A stretch of 64,000 nt of DNA from Planococcus antarcticus DSM 14505. Lineage in GTDB: Bacteria > Bacillota > Bacilli > Bacillales_A > Planococcaceae. A program made the translations under genes and the position numbers. The stretch lies in contig NZ_CP016534.2 of the NCBI RefSeq assembly GCF_001687565.2, positions 3,166,501-3,230,500 of the forward strand. Direction: 5' to 3'. The notes below the pieces were generated by a model. It made no database searches. It was given only the letters and a program-made list of their open reading frames with translations, and was not told the origin of the DNA. Shown one piece after another: positions 35,939 to 43,466 of this stretch; the stretch's first letter is position 1; each line of letters starts with the position of its first letter.

Positions 35939-36361
35939 CTACCTTCTATATTATCTACGCAAGATTTTGTTGGTATATATGCTGAATTCCCCATGTATGA
36001 CAGGAACTATTTGGGAATGGATATTCCGCAAACCAGCTTCGCTTTTGGTAGAATGTGGGTCATGCAGCTGTTGCAATAGGACGTCGCGACATCAGCTGCT
36101 AAGAGCTTGTCCAGAACTAATACGGGCTTTATGCCCGAGTGGATTTCTTTCCATATTGTTTGCGTTGCTCTCTATGGAGTCTCCGCTGGTTTGCTCCACA
36201 TCTTTTATGAAAACAGTGGCAATACACAAGCTTACTCAATTAAATAGTAAGTCCCTTAGTGCAGAGACAGTCACGAGCTAGGCGTAGCCATCTCCAAAGC
36301 GACCGAAGCGGTTCGAAAAAGCTATTTCTTTAGTACAACTTATATAGCTATATTTTTCTGT
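35939..36361. repeat. Gene-free gap with degenerate dispersed-repeat sequence
   Basis: About 420 bp without a credible gene; a 104-codon plus frame here is Cys/Ser-rich and family-less. The interval carries GC-rich blocks and ends at 36315-36353 with a motif (GAAAAAGCTATTTCTTTAGT then ACAACTTATATAGCTA) that recurs at 59976-60013 and 63192-63227. I take it for a decayed copy of a dispersed intergenic repeat. Confidence 0.45.
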
Positions 36362-36386
36362 GTTTAAGTAAAATAGTGACGGGAAT
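36362..36386 (+). promoter_or_regulatory. Sigma-B-type promoter of the short-chain dehydrogenase gene
   Basis: -35 GTTTAA (exact), 13-nt spacer, -10 GGGAAT (one mismatch to GGGTAT), 34 bp upstream of the start codon. Confidence 0.75.
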
Positions 36387-36420
36387 AATGAACATGACTC
36401 TACTTAATTAAGGAGGAATC

Positions 36421-37299
36421 ATGATGACTAAAGATAAATTCGAAAAAATTGATGAACAAGTCGATCCACAGGAACAATCAACTCAACCCGGTTCGGAAGA
36501 GAAGATGAATCCTGAACCGATTTATGACGATGAAGACTATACGGGTTCTGGAAAATTAGAAGGTAAAGTTGCACTTATTACAGGCGGAGATAGCGGCATC
36601 GGCCGCGCAGTAGCAGTAGCTTATGCTAAAGAAGGTGCCAGTATTGCGATCGCCTACCTTGACGAACATGAAGATGCAGAAGAAACGATAAAAGCGATTG
36701 AATCCTATGGAGCCAAAGGAGTTAAATTCGCTACAGATATTAGCGATGTAGAAAATTGTAATCAGCTTGTAGTAGATGTCATTTCTGAATTCGGCCAACT
36801 GAATGTTTTAGTCAATAATGCCGGAAAACAATTTCCACAGGATGACTTTTTAGCTATTAGTCCGGATCAATTAATGGAGACTTTTTCTACCAATATTTTT
36901 AGTATGTTCTATTTGACGCAAGCTGCCCTACCTCATTTCCAAAAAGGTGACAGCATCATCAATACTTCATCTGTGACAGCTTACCGTGGGTCTGCCGAGC
37001 TGATTGATTATTCATCAACCAAAGGAGCGATCACAAGCTTTACCCGCTCCTTATCAGCTAATATCGCCGAACAAGGAATCCGTGTAAATTCAGTTGCACC
37101 CGGACCTATTTGGACACCACTGATTCCAGCTACTTTCGGATCAGAAAAAGTCGGTGAACATGGCGGCGAGACACCCATGGAGCGGCGCGGCCAGCCGTCT
37201 GAATTGGCACCTGCTTATGTCTATCTTGCTTCAAAAGATGCTACCTATGTAACAGGTCAGGCCATCCACGTAAATGGCGGCGGTTTTATTAGTTCTTGA
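36421..37299 (+). CDS. Short-chain dehydrogenase, general-stress type (GSP39/YhdF-like)
   Basis: 292-residue NAD(P)-dependent oxidoreductase. An acidic N-terminal extension of ~45 residues precedes the Rossmann core: ALITGGDSGIGRAVAVA, NVLVNNAGKQFPQ, catalytic Ser in INTSSVTAYRG and the YSSTKGAI Tyr/Lys pair, then RVNSVAPGPIWTPL. The extension and length match the Bacillus general stress protein 39 group; the substrate is unknown. AAGGAGGAATC lies before two consecutive ATG codons (36421, 36424). The sigma-B-type promoter upstream supports stress induction. Confidence 0.93.
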   Translation: MMTKDKFEKIDEQVDPQEQSTQPGSEEKMNPEPIYDDEDYTGSGKLEGKVALITGGDSGIGRAVAVAYAKEGASIAIAYLDEHEDAEETIKAIESYGAKGVKFATDISDVENCNQLVVDVISEFGQLNVLVNNAGKQFPQDDFLAISPDQLMETFSTNIFSMFYLTQAALPHFQKGDSIINTSSVTAYRGSAELIDYSSTKGAITSFTRSLSANIAEQGIRVNSVAPGPIWTPLIPATFGSEKVGEHGGETPMERRGQPSELAPAYVYLASKDATYVTGQAIHVNGGGFISS

Positions 37300-37304
37300 T
37301 TTTT

Positions 37305-37336
37305 AACAGACTCGGCGATTGCCGAGTCTGTTTTTA
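37305..37336 (+). terminator. Terminator of the short-chain dehydrogenase gene
   Basis: ACAGACTCGGC / GCCGAGTCTGT stem with a GATT loop and TTTTTATTT tail. Confidence 0.9.
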
Positions 37337-37422
37337 TTTCTCGTTATATCCTATAGATTTTCGGAACCCATGCTAGAAAAAAATCCACCCTCAGCCATTC
37401 CTCCTTAATCGGCTCTTGAGCA

Positions 37423-37471
37423 AAAATAAAGACTGTCCAAAAGCCACAGTTCATGACTTCGAGACAGCCTC
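37423..37471 (-). terminator. Probable terminator of the Mn catalase operon
   Basis: Minus strand: GGCTGTCT pairs with GGACAGTC (two G:U), long loop, then TTTATTTTT. Confidence 0.55.
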
Positions 37472-37478
37472 AAATGGG

Positions 37479-38297
37479 TTACTTCAATTTATCTTCAGGC
37501 AATGAATTGTGAGCTTCTGGCGGAGCAGGTTTCAGTTCAGGTTTAGTACTGAACGGCTCCGGTTTGCCAAATTTGAATTCATGGCCATCCGGTGCAGTCT
37601 CACTCATCCATTTCAATTCTTTGCTACTTTCTGAACTTGTATAAAGAGTATGGGAGTATTCGGTCGCTTCCCATTCCGGCGGAAGTGTACCAGGAACAAT
37701 CGGTCCTTCCTTTGCTTCCAATTCTTTTATAGCAGCAAGCCACTGATTCTGGTGCATCGTGTCGCGTGCCAGCAGGAATGAAAACAGGTCTTTCACGCCT
37801 TTGTCATCGGTCATGCTGTAAAGACGGGCTACTTGGAGACGACCTTGTGATTCTGCATTAACGTTGGCACGGAAATCCGCCAATAAGTTTCCACTTGCCA
37901 CGATATATCCTGCGTTCCAAGGAACACCGTTGCTGTCTTTTGGAGAAGCACCTAACCCATGCACAATGGCATGCTGCGGATTCATGCCGCCCATGATGGC
38001 TCCAACAATCGGATCACTAGCGGCTTTTTCCTGTTCATAGACAGATGCCCCTTCAAGGAGTCTTGCTACCATAGTTGCCAGCATTTCAATGTGTCCTAAC
38101 TCCTGCGTTCCTGTATCCATTAGTAAATCTCTGTATTTTTCGTTTCCTCTTGTGCCCCACCCTTGGAATAAGTACTGCATGGCAACTGTCATTTCACCAA
38201 ATTGTCCACCAATCAATTCCTGTACTTGTTTAGCAAAAACCGGATCTGGAGAATCAGGTTTGGCATGATACTGAAGTTCTCCTGTGTGAAAAAACAT
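37479..38297 (-). CDS. Manganese catalase
   Basis: 272-residue non-heme catalase that disproportionates hydrogen peroxide at a di-manganese centre in a four-helix bundle. Candidate ligands are visible: Glu in GGQFGEMTVAMQYLFQ, Glu/His in GTQELGHIEML (~66-69), Glu in NVNAESQGRLQV (~148) and His in RDTMHQNQWLAAI (~181). The Pro/Glu-rich tail is typical of the Bacillus YdbD-type enzymes. It is second in a small operon, 22 bp after a hydrophilic repeat protein, and is preceded by a sigma-B-type promoter. Confidence 0.95.
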   Translation of the reverse strand: MFFHTGELQYHAKPDSPDPVFAKQVQELIGGQFGEMTVAMQYLFQGWGTRGNEKYRDLLMDTGTQELGHIEMLATMVARLLEGASVYEQEKAASDPIVGAIMGGMNPQHAIVHGLGASPKDSNGVPWNAGYIVASGNLLADFRANVNAESQGRLQVARLYSMTDDKGVKDLFSFLLARDTMHQNQWLAAIKELEAKEGPIVPGTLPPEWEATEYSHTLYTSSESSKELKWMSETAPDGHEFKFGKPEPFSTKPELKPAPPEAHNSLPEDKLK

Positions 38298-38319
38298 ACA
38301 TAAAACCTCCTGTTTGATT

Positions 38320-38610
38320 TTAGCTTTTATCTTTAGAACTTACTTGATTTCCACTTTTCGGATTGACATCTGCTGGATGACCGCCGTCGTAATCAGAGTC
38401 GTTTTTGCCAGAGTTGTAGGAGTCGCTTGCTGAGTGTTCCTGCTCGTTTTCCTTGAACTTGTGTTCTTCATTCGAAGTATCACTTGGATGCCCACCATCG
38501 TAATCAGAGTCGTTTTTGCCTGTATTGGATTGTGTCTCGACTTTTTCTGAATCCGTGCCTGTATATTTATAATTCTCTGAAGTCCACTGTTTCTTTTCTT
38601 CTTTGTCCAT
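38320..38610 (-). CDS. Small hydrophilic repeat protein, stress-associated, unknown function
   Basis: 96 residues, very polar and without Cys or hydrophobic stretches, likely disordered. A 12-residue unit is present twice: GKNDSDYDGGHPSD and GKNDSDYDGGHPAD, ~44 residues apart, also nearly identical at the DNA level. ATG 38610 follows GGAGGGA closely; a GTG three codons upstream (38619) is an alternative. Another minus frame across the same DNA is Thr/Arg-rich and rejected. It shares a sigma-B-type promoter with the Mn catalase downstream. Disordered hydrophilins of stress regulons are the nearest analogy; no family was recognised. Confidence 0.75.
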   Translation of the reverse strand: MDKEEKKQWTSENYKYTGTDSEKVETQSNTGKNDSDYDGGHPSDTSNEEHKFKENEQEHSASDSYNSGKNDSDYDGGHPADVNPKSGNQVSSKDKS

Positions 38611-38656
38611 TCCCTCCACACTTCTTTAATTTTGAGTATGACTCTGCATTACCTTT

Positions 38657-38682
38657 CTACCCAACTCTGTTTTTTTAAAAAC
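38657..38682 (-). promoter_or_regulatory. Sigma-B-type promoter of the hydrophilic protein-Mn catalase operon
   Basis: Minus strand: -35 GTTTTT, 14-nt spacer, -10 GGGTAG, about 45 bp upstream of the first start codon. Confidence 0.65.
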
Positions 38683-38739
38683 ATCACACATATTTTTTTA
38701 ACAATCTTCTGCTTTCTTGCTTCCAATTGTAGATATAAG

Positions 38740-38772
38740 AAAAGCCGGAAAGACTTCGCTTCCCGGCTTTTT
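38740..38772 (-). terminator. Terminator of ohr
   Basis: AAAAGCCGG(G)AA pairs with TTCCGGCTTTT on the minus strand, 8 bp beyond the ohr stop. Confidence 0.8.
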
Positions 38773-38780
38773 AAAAGTTT

Positions 38781-39200
38781 TTATACTATTTTCAATTCTA
38801 CGTCTACATTGCCTCTTGTCGCTTTGGAATACGGGCAAAATGCATGTGCTTTTTCTACGAGGTCTTTTGCTGTCGCTTCGTCAACGCCTTCTAGATGAGC
38901 ATTTAAAGTAACACCAATTTTAAAGCCCCCATCGCTTTCATCTTTCAGAAAGTGGACATCGGCTTTGATAGAAGTGCTTGAAACTTCCGCTTTTTCTCTT
39001 TTGATGATTAAGTTTAATGCTCCATCGAAGCAAGCAGAATAGCCTGCCGCAAATAATTGTTCAGGATTTGTGCCTTCTCCTCCGGGACCTCCCAATTCTT
39101 TTGGCGATACCAATTGAAAATCCAATAGATTGTCTTCGGAAATGACTCTTCCTTCACGGCCACCAGTGGCTGTGACAGATGTTGTAAATAATGCTGACAT
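38781..39200 (-). CDS. ohr: Organic hydroperoxide resistance protein (Ohr/OsmC family)
   Basis: 139-residue thiol peroxidase that reduces organic peroxides. The two active Cys are in AAGYSACFDGAL (Cys57) and AHAFCPYSKAT (Cys122), and the family stretch LGGPGGEGTNPEQLFAAG precedes the first. AAAGAGGTTGGAAAA lies before ATG 39200; the 20 extra codons upstream lack similarity. It follows the LOV photoreceptor gene by 67 bp on the same strand and could be co-transcribed with it. A TACAATT half-site resembling part of OhrR operators lies just upstream. Confidence 0.95.
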   Translation of the reverse strand: MSALFTTSVTATGGREGRVISEDNLLDFQLVSPKELGGPGGEGTNPEQLFAAGYSACFDGALNLIIKREKAEVSSTSIKADVHFLKDESDGGFKIGVTLNAHLEGVDEATAKDLVEKAHAFCPYSKATRGNVDVELKIV

Positions 39201-39267
39201 TTTTCCAACCTCTTTCCTGAATTGTATTTGAGAACAGTTAAAACTTACCTCTTTTGCCAATCCAGAG

Positions 39268-40110
39268 TCAACTTATATGATTTCCGCCGTCTGCATTTTG
39301 TGCAATAAAATTCAGCGCTCTTTCAATTGTCGAAAAAGTGACCACGCGGCTATCGCGATCTGAATCAGTGACAAACTGCTGCGCTGCGGCTGGAGAAATA
39401 CCTGTGACATAAAGTTTACTTCCCATAATTCGAAGCGCTTCATAAATTTGTGTAAACCAATAAAGTGGTGATTTTTCATTCCAGGTTAATCCGGTAATGT
39501 CGATGATTGCATGTTCAATGTGATGCTCCTGCGCATACTCACAAATTTTCGCTTTTAAGGTTTCAAAGCGCTGAAAGTTCATTGTACCGACCAGTGCAAC
39601 AGTCGCTACATTTTCCTGTATAGACAAAATAGGCAGCATTAGTTTTTCAATTTCATCTTCGTTTGCCATAATGGCCTGTTGCTGAGAGCGCTCCAGCGTA
39701 ATGTCTGTCTGAGTACCGATAAAATACAGGTTGCCCTCTATATGGACAGGCTCTATGACTAAGCGATTCCAGAATGGAGAGTCGTCTTTGCGGTAATTCT
39801 GTACAGTCACGATGACTTTTTCTTCATTAGCAATGGCTTTTTTCATTTTTTCAATATCTTCTTTTGCTGTTCCAGGTCCTTGCAAAAAACGGCAATTGCG
39901 CCCAACTACTTCTCCTCGTGTATATCCAGTCATCTCAATAAAGGTTTTATTTGTGTAGATAATCGGATTGTCCGGCTGTGCCGGATCAGTTACAATAGTG
40001 CCCACTTTGCTACCATCAATCATAGCTTCAAGCAATGCCGCCTGGGTTTCCCGGGATAACTCCTTCAAACGTTTCACCTCGCCTTTCGTTTCTTTTACTA
40101 AATGTAGCAT
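39268..40110 (-). CDS. Blue-light photoreceptor, LOV-STAS protein (YtvA/PfyP-like)
   Basis: 280 residues: a short N-cap, LOV domain (~30-135) and STAS domain (~155-270). The flavin-binding signature GRNCRFLQG contains the photoactive Cys (~73) that forms the FMN adduct, and RKDDSPFWNRLVIEPV and FIGTQTDIT complete the LOV fold. In B. subtilis the homologue is a stressosome member that feeds light signals into sigma-B activation. The STAS part (VATVALVGTMNFQRFETL) lacks an obvious phospho-Thr, as in YtvA. The start is ATG 40110, or TTG 40119 which is better spaced from GGATAAGAG. It is divergent from a gene with a sigma-B-type promoter. Confidence 0.95.
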   Translation of the reverse strand: MLHLVKETKGEVKRLKELSRETQAALLEAMIDGSKVGTIVTDPAQPDNPIIYTNKTFIEMTGYTRGEVVGRNCRFLQGPGTAKEDIEKMKKAIANEEKVIVTVQNYRKDDSPFWNRLVIEPVHIEGNLYFIGTQTDITLERSQQQAIMANEDEIEKLMLPILSIQENVATVALVGTMNFQRFETLKAKICEYAQEHHIEHAIIDITGLTWNEKSPLYWFTQIYEALRIMGSKLYVTGISPAAAQQFVTDSDRDSRVVTFSTIERALNFIAQNADGGNHIS

Positions 40111-40148
40111 AATCTTCAACTCTTATCCAAGTTCTCTTCGACCGCCAC

Positions 40149-40174
40149 GTTTCAGGATTTTTCATACAGGGTAA
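40149..40174 (+). promoter_or_regulatory. Sigma-B-type promoter of the DJ-1/PfpI gene
   Basis: -35 GTTTCA, 14-nt spacer, -10 GGGTAA, 42 bp before the start codon, inside the divergent gap next to the LOV-STAS gene. Confidence 0.75.
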
Positions 40175-40215
40175 GTGAAGAAACAAGGACTTTTTAATAG
40201 TAGGAGGAAGATACG

Positions 40216-40920
40216 ATGGCAAAAGTATTAGCGGTATTATCGAGTGGCTATGCAGATGAAAAAAATAACTATGTCACTGGCTGGTGGGCGGAAGAACTGT
40301 TCGCACCTGCTCTAGAACTAGAAAAAGAAGGGCATATTGTTGGATTGGCATCCATTGATGGAGGCAAACCCATCGTCGACCCAGTGAGCCTCAGCAAAGA
40401 CTATGATCCAACTGGCATTTATAAAAAACAATATGATTCAGGCATGGCAGATAAAACGACACCGATCGTCGACGTCAAAGCTAGTGAATACGATGCTATC
40501 ATGATTGTCGGCGGACACGGTGCCATGTTTGATTTGGCACACAACGAAGATCTGCATGCTGTGATTAATATCGTCTATGAGACGGGCGGCATCGTTTCAG
40601 CTGTTTGCCACGGACCAGCACCTCTAGTATACACAAAAACCAAAGAAGGTCATGGCCTACTTGATGGCCTTAAAGTCACCGGCTACCCGAATGACAGTGA
40701 ACCAAAAGAAGTAATGGATTTGTTGCCCTTCAGCCTCGAAGATGAATTGAAAAAAGTTGCGGACTACCATGAAGAAAAAGACCAGGACGCCTATGTTGTC
40801 TGGGGCAGCAAGCAAATTCTTACAGGGCGGGACCCACAGTCTTCACAACTGTTTGGCCGTGAATTAGCACAGAAGTTATCTCAGCGTGAGTTGCAGACGG
40901 AAGAAAATTTTCAGGATTGA
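40216..40920 (+). CDS. DJ-1/PfpI superfamily protein (Hsp31-like, type 1 glutamine amidotransferase-like)
   Basis: 234-residue DJ-1/PfpI protein. The nucleophile elbow is GGIVSAVCHGPAPLVY (Cys ~131, followed by His), with DAIMIVGGHGAMFDLAHN (~95-112) forming the rest of the pocket, as in Hsp31/glyoxalase III-like members. Proposed roles are holdase chaperone or methylglyoxal detoxification; which applies is not decided by sequence. AGTAGGAGGAAGATACG precedes the ATG. A sigma-B-type promoter upstream fits a general-stress gene. Confidence 0.93.
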   Translation: MAKVLAVLSSGYADEKNNYVTGWWAEELFAPALELEKEGHIVGLASIDGGKPIVDPVSLSKDYDPTGIYKKQYDSGMADKTTPIVDVKASEYDAIMIVGGHGAMFDLAHNEDLHAVINIVYETGGIVSAVCHGPAPLVYTKTKEGHGLLDGLKVTGYPNDSEPKEVMDLLPFSLEDELKKVADYHEEKDQDAYVVWGSKQILTGRDPQSSQLFGRELAQKLSQRELQTEENFQD

Positions 40921-40940
40921 ACCTACTCTTAATGGGGTAA
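40916..40940 (+). promoter_or_regulatory. Weaker sigma-B-like promoter before the small membrane protein
   Basis: ATTGAA, 13-nt spacer, GGGTAA; the -35 has only four of six matches. It overlaps the stop of the preceding gene. Confidence 0.35.
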
Positions 40941-40974
40941 AGACAATTAATAGGCAGTTCGAGGAGGCATTCAA

Positions 40975-41178
40975 ATGAGCAATAATGAAAAAGAAGATTA
41001 CATGAAAGAGACAGAAGAGGAGGCAAAGCGTCGTCCACCTGAAGAAAAAGAAGGGATACAGGAGCCTAGAACCACAGGCTACAAACCTTTACAACTGGGC
41101 ATCATCATCTTTGTTATTCTAGTTCTCATCCTTGTCGGCTTTGGAATTGGAACGGATTGGTTTGGAGTTTCCAACTAA
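40975..41178 (+). CDS. Small single-span membrane protein, unknown function
   Basis: 67 residues with a charged, Glu/Lys-rich N-terminal half and one membrane helix (PLQLGIIIFVILVLILVGFG, ~38-57), then GTDWFGVSN. CGAGGAGGCATTCAA precedes ATG 40975, and a strong terminator follows, so translation is credible. It lies 54 bp after the DJ-1/PfpI gene and may be read through from it. I do not recognise a family; the neighbours suggest a stress-induced membrane peptide. Confidence 0.8.
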   Translation: MSNNEKEDYMKETEEEAKRRPPEEKEGIQEPRTTGYKPLQLGIIIFVILVLILVGFGIGTDWFGVSN

Positions 41179-41216
41179 GTTTTCTCTCGTGTAAATTAGC
41201 TTGAAATCTCAATATA

Positions 41217-41250
41217 AAAAAGGCTTCCTGACTAACAGGAAGCCTTTTTC
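41217..41250. terminator. Bidirectional terminator between convergent genes
   Basis: AAAGGCTTCCTG / CAGGAAGCCTTT with ACTAA loop, A-run on one side and T-run on the other; serves the small membrane protein gene (+) and htrA (-). Confidence 0.92.
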
Positions 41251-41254
41251 TTTG

Positions 41255-42448
41255 TTAACTATTTTCTGTCAATGTCAGCTCAAAATTCTGAAGTTCGCCA
41301 TTTCTAAAGGCTTTTACTTTCACTACGTCGCTGACTTTCGTTTCATTGTACAGATGTTGGCGAAGATCCAGCACGGAATTAACCGGATTTCCATCCAATT
41401 CGACAATGACATCATATGCTTCTATTCCTGCTGCCGCCGCTCCTGAACCTTCAACTACCGATTCAATGACAATGCCACCTTCGACTTCTGTTGGCAAATT
41501 CAATTGACTGCTGCGGTATTGTGCTGGAACTTCAGCTAAATCCACAATGGCAACGCCCATCGACGGCCGTTCTACAGCTCCTTCAGTTTCCAAGTCTGCG
41601 ATAATTGGTATCGCTGTATTAACAGGTATCGCCAGTCCGATGCCTTCTACAGCATTCTGGGCGATTTTCATGGAATTGATGCCGATCAGTTGCCCTTCAG
41701 CATTGATCAAAGCACCGCCGCTGTTCCCTGGGCTGATCGCAGCATCGGTTTGAAGAACCTCTGACTGCCAGTCTTCTGTACCATCTTGGTTTATATCAAT
41801 TGGTACTAACCGTTCAGTTCCTGAAATAACACCGGTAGTCACCGATCCGGAAAATTGAAGTCCTAATGGGTTACCAATAGCAATAACCGGTTCACCAGCC
41901 TGTAATACGGAAGAATCTCCAAATTCAGCTACTGCTTTAATGCTTTCACCAGGAACTTTCAAAACTGCTAAGTCGGTCCAAACATCTGTACCCAGCACCT
42001 CAGCATCAAGTTCAGTTCCATCTGACAAAGTAACCATTACATCTTCTGCACCTTCAACCACATGATTATTGGTGACGATATACGCAATGTCCCCATCTTT
42101 TTTATAAATGACCCCTGATCCTACGCCTGCTTCCTGTGATTCTTTACCTTCACCGGTTTGCGAAGCAAAAGGATTTTGCTGTGCCACCTGCAAATTGGAA
42201 ACACCGACTACGGCGTCAGTGGTTTCTTCAACAACTTTTGTCACATCTGAAGTGACAACTGTGGAAGCGGTCTGCAAGCCGCTGACTGACTCACTGGTTG
42301 ACGTTGATTCAGTGCTGCCGAGCTCTGCATCGGTCATGCCTGGAAGAACTACTCCCACTAATAATGCCCCTGCGATCAACCCTGTAAAACTTGAAGCAAA
42401 GTAACCTTTTTTGTTCTTTTTCGGTTCGTTTGAATTATAATAACCCAT
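41255..42448 (-). CDS. htrA: HtrA/DegP-type membrane-anchored serine protease
   Basis: 397 residues. A cytoplasmic N-terminus (~1-18) and one membrane helix (~20-40) are followed by a Ser/Thr-rich linker, a trypsin-like domain and a C-terminal PDZ domain (~295-390). The catalytic triad is visible as IVTNNHVVEGAE (His), VWTDLAVLKVP (Asp) and TDAAISPGNSGGALIN (Ser). It degrades or refolds misfolded exported proteins. It follows the PrsA-like gene by 14 bp, so the two are one unit, and a two-component system lies directly upstream, as expected for secretion-stress control. Confidence 0.95.
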   Translation of the reverse strand: MGYYNSNEPKKNKKGYFASSFTGLIAGALLVGVVLPGMTDAELGSTESTSTSESVSGLQTASTVVTSDVTKVVEETTDAVVGVSNLQVAQQNPFASQTGEGKESQEAGVGSGVIYKKDGDIAYIVTNNHVVEGAEDVMVTLSDGTELDAEVLGTDVWTDLAVLKVPGESIKAVAEFGDSSVLQAGEPVIAIGNPLGLQFSGSVTTGVISGTERLVPIDINQDGTEDWQSEVLQTDAAISPGNSGGALINAEGQLIGINSMKIAQNAVEGIGLAIPVNTAIPIIADLETEGAVERPSMGVAIVDLAEVPAQYRSSQLNLPTEVEGGIVIESVVEGSGAAAAGIEAYDVIVELDGNPVNSVLDLRQHLYNETKVSDVVKVKAFRNGELQNFELTLTENS

Positions 42449-42462
42449 GTTTATTTCCTCCT

Positions 42463-43329
42463 CTATTCTGTCAAGCTATTATCGATGTTGTATGAATCGG
42501 TTTTCTCTACTAACCATTCTGCATATTTAGTATTCAGTGCTTCATCAAACAAAGTTTCCTTGATCTGTTCCTTGCTGTCTTCCAAATTTGCTTCAGCTTC
42601 AGCGGGTTTTCCGGTTACTTGTATGATATGGAAGCCGTAATCTGTTTCTACAGGATCGCTGATTTCATCGATTTCCATACCGAATGCAGCTTCTTCAAAT
42701 TCTGCTGCCATTTCCCCTGCTCCGAATGCTCCCAGTACCCCGCCGCTATCGGCATTCGCAGTATCTGTTGAATATTCAGCTGCTAGTTCCGCAAAGTCGC
42801 CGCCATTCTCTAGCTTCGCCTTGACTTTATCTGCCTCTTCCTGAGTAGCTACGAGTATATGGCTTGCTTCGACTTTGGAAGGCTGTTCGAAAGACTCTTT
42901 ATTTTCTTCAAAATACGTGCCGATCTGCTCATCGGTTATTTCAATATCCGGTCCAATGATTTTTTCAACCTTCAAGTAAACTTCCATTTCCTCTTCCAGA
43001 TCCGCTATCGACATGCCACTGGCTGCAAGGGCCTGTTCAAGTGCTTTCGCTCCACCGTAGCTTTCTTCGTAAACTGCCATTTCTGCATCGAGCTCTTTCT
43101 GAGTTACCTTGATGTCAGCATTAGCTGCCTCCTGATTGACCACTTCGTTAGAAATCAGAGTATCAAGTGTCGCCGCTCCAGCGGAAGCCACCATTTTTTC
43201 ATACAAAGCATCTTTCGTTATTTCGGTGTCTCCCACCGAAGCTACTGACTCGTCCCCTGAAAATGCAACCATCATAAAAATAGCGGTTGCCGCTATTACG
43301 CCGCTTCCGATGTATAAAAGTTTTTTCAT
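42463..43329 (-). CDS. prsA: PrsA-like foldase / parvulin-type peptidyl-prolyl isomerase without lipobox
   Basis: 288-residue exported chaperone with an N-terminal helix, SurA-like N-domain and a parvulin domain (~130-225) carrying VEASHILVATQEEADKVK, DTANADSGGVLGAFG and DYGFHIIQVTG. It would assist folding of secreted proteins. Classical PrsA is a lipoprotein, but here the hydrophobic segment reads FMMVAFSGDES without Cys, so the protein should remain anchored by its uncleaved helix or be cleaved by signal peptidase I. AGAGGAAAAAAAT before ATG 43329 rejects the 11-codon longer frame. Confidence 0.9.
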   Translation of the reverse strand: MKKLLYIGSGVIAATAIFMMVAFSGDESVASVGDTEITKDALYEKMVASAGAATLDTLISNEVVNQEAANADIKVTQKELDAEMAVYEESYGGAKALEQALAASGMSIADLEEEMEVYLKVEKIIGPDIEITDEQIGTYFEENKESFEQPSKVEASHILVATQEEADKVKAKLENGGDFAELAAEYSTDTANADSGGVLGAFGAGEMAAEFEEAAFGMEIDEISDPVETDYGFHIIQVTGKPAEAEANLEDSKEQIKETLFDEALNTKYAEWLVEKTDSYNIDNSLTE

Positions 43330-43379
43330 ATTTTTTTCCTCTTTTCCTAAGTCGATATACATAGCTTAACAAGCAATTA

Positions 43380-43408
43380 TGAATAAACTATGACTAGAGT
43401 TTTAACAA
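43380..43408 (-). promoter_or_regulatory. Candidate sigma-A promoter of prsA-htrA
   Basis: Minus strand TTGTTA, 17-nt spacer, TATTCA, about 50 bp upstream of the prsA start and just after the kinase-gene terminator. Confidence 0.45.
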
Positions 43409-43428
43409 AAATAAAAAGTTTTGAATAT

Positions 43429-43466
43429 AAAAAATGACCTGGGATTGTTTCTCCCAGGTCATTTTT
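43429..43466. terminator. Terminator overlapping the histidine kinase stop codon
   Basis: AATGACCTGGGA / TCCCAGGTCATT stem with A- and T-runs; the kinase TGA (43459-43461) lies in the ascending arm. Confidence 0.9.

Noticed and set aside
35967..36281. 104-codon plus frame rich in Cys and Ser
   Set aside because: No ribosome-binding site or family features; it lies in degenerate repeat sequence.
38340..38621. Alternative 93-codon minus frame (Thr/Arg-rich) over the hydrophilic protein gene
   Set aside because: The other frame has a conserved 12-residue repeat at protein level and balanced acidic composition; this one looks like a frame shadow.
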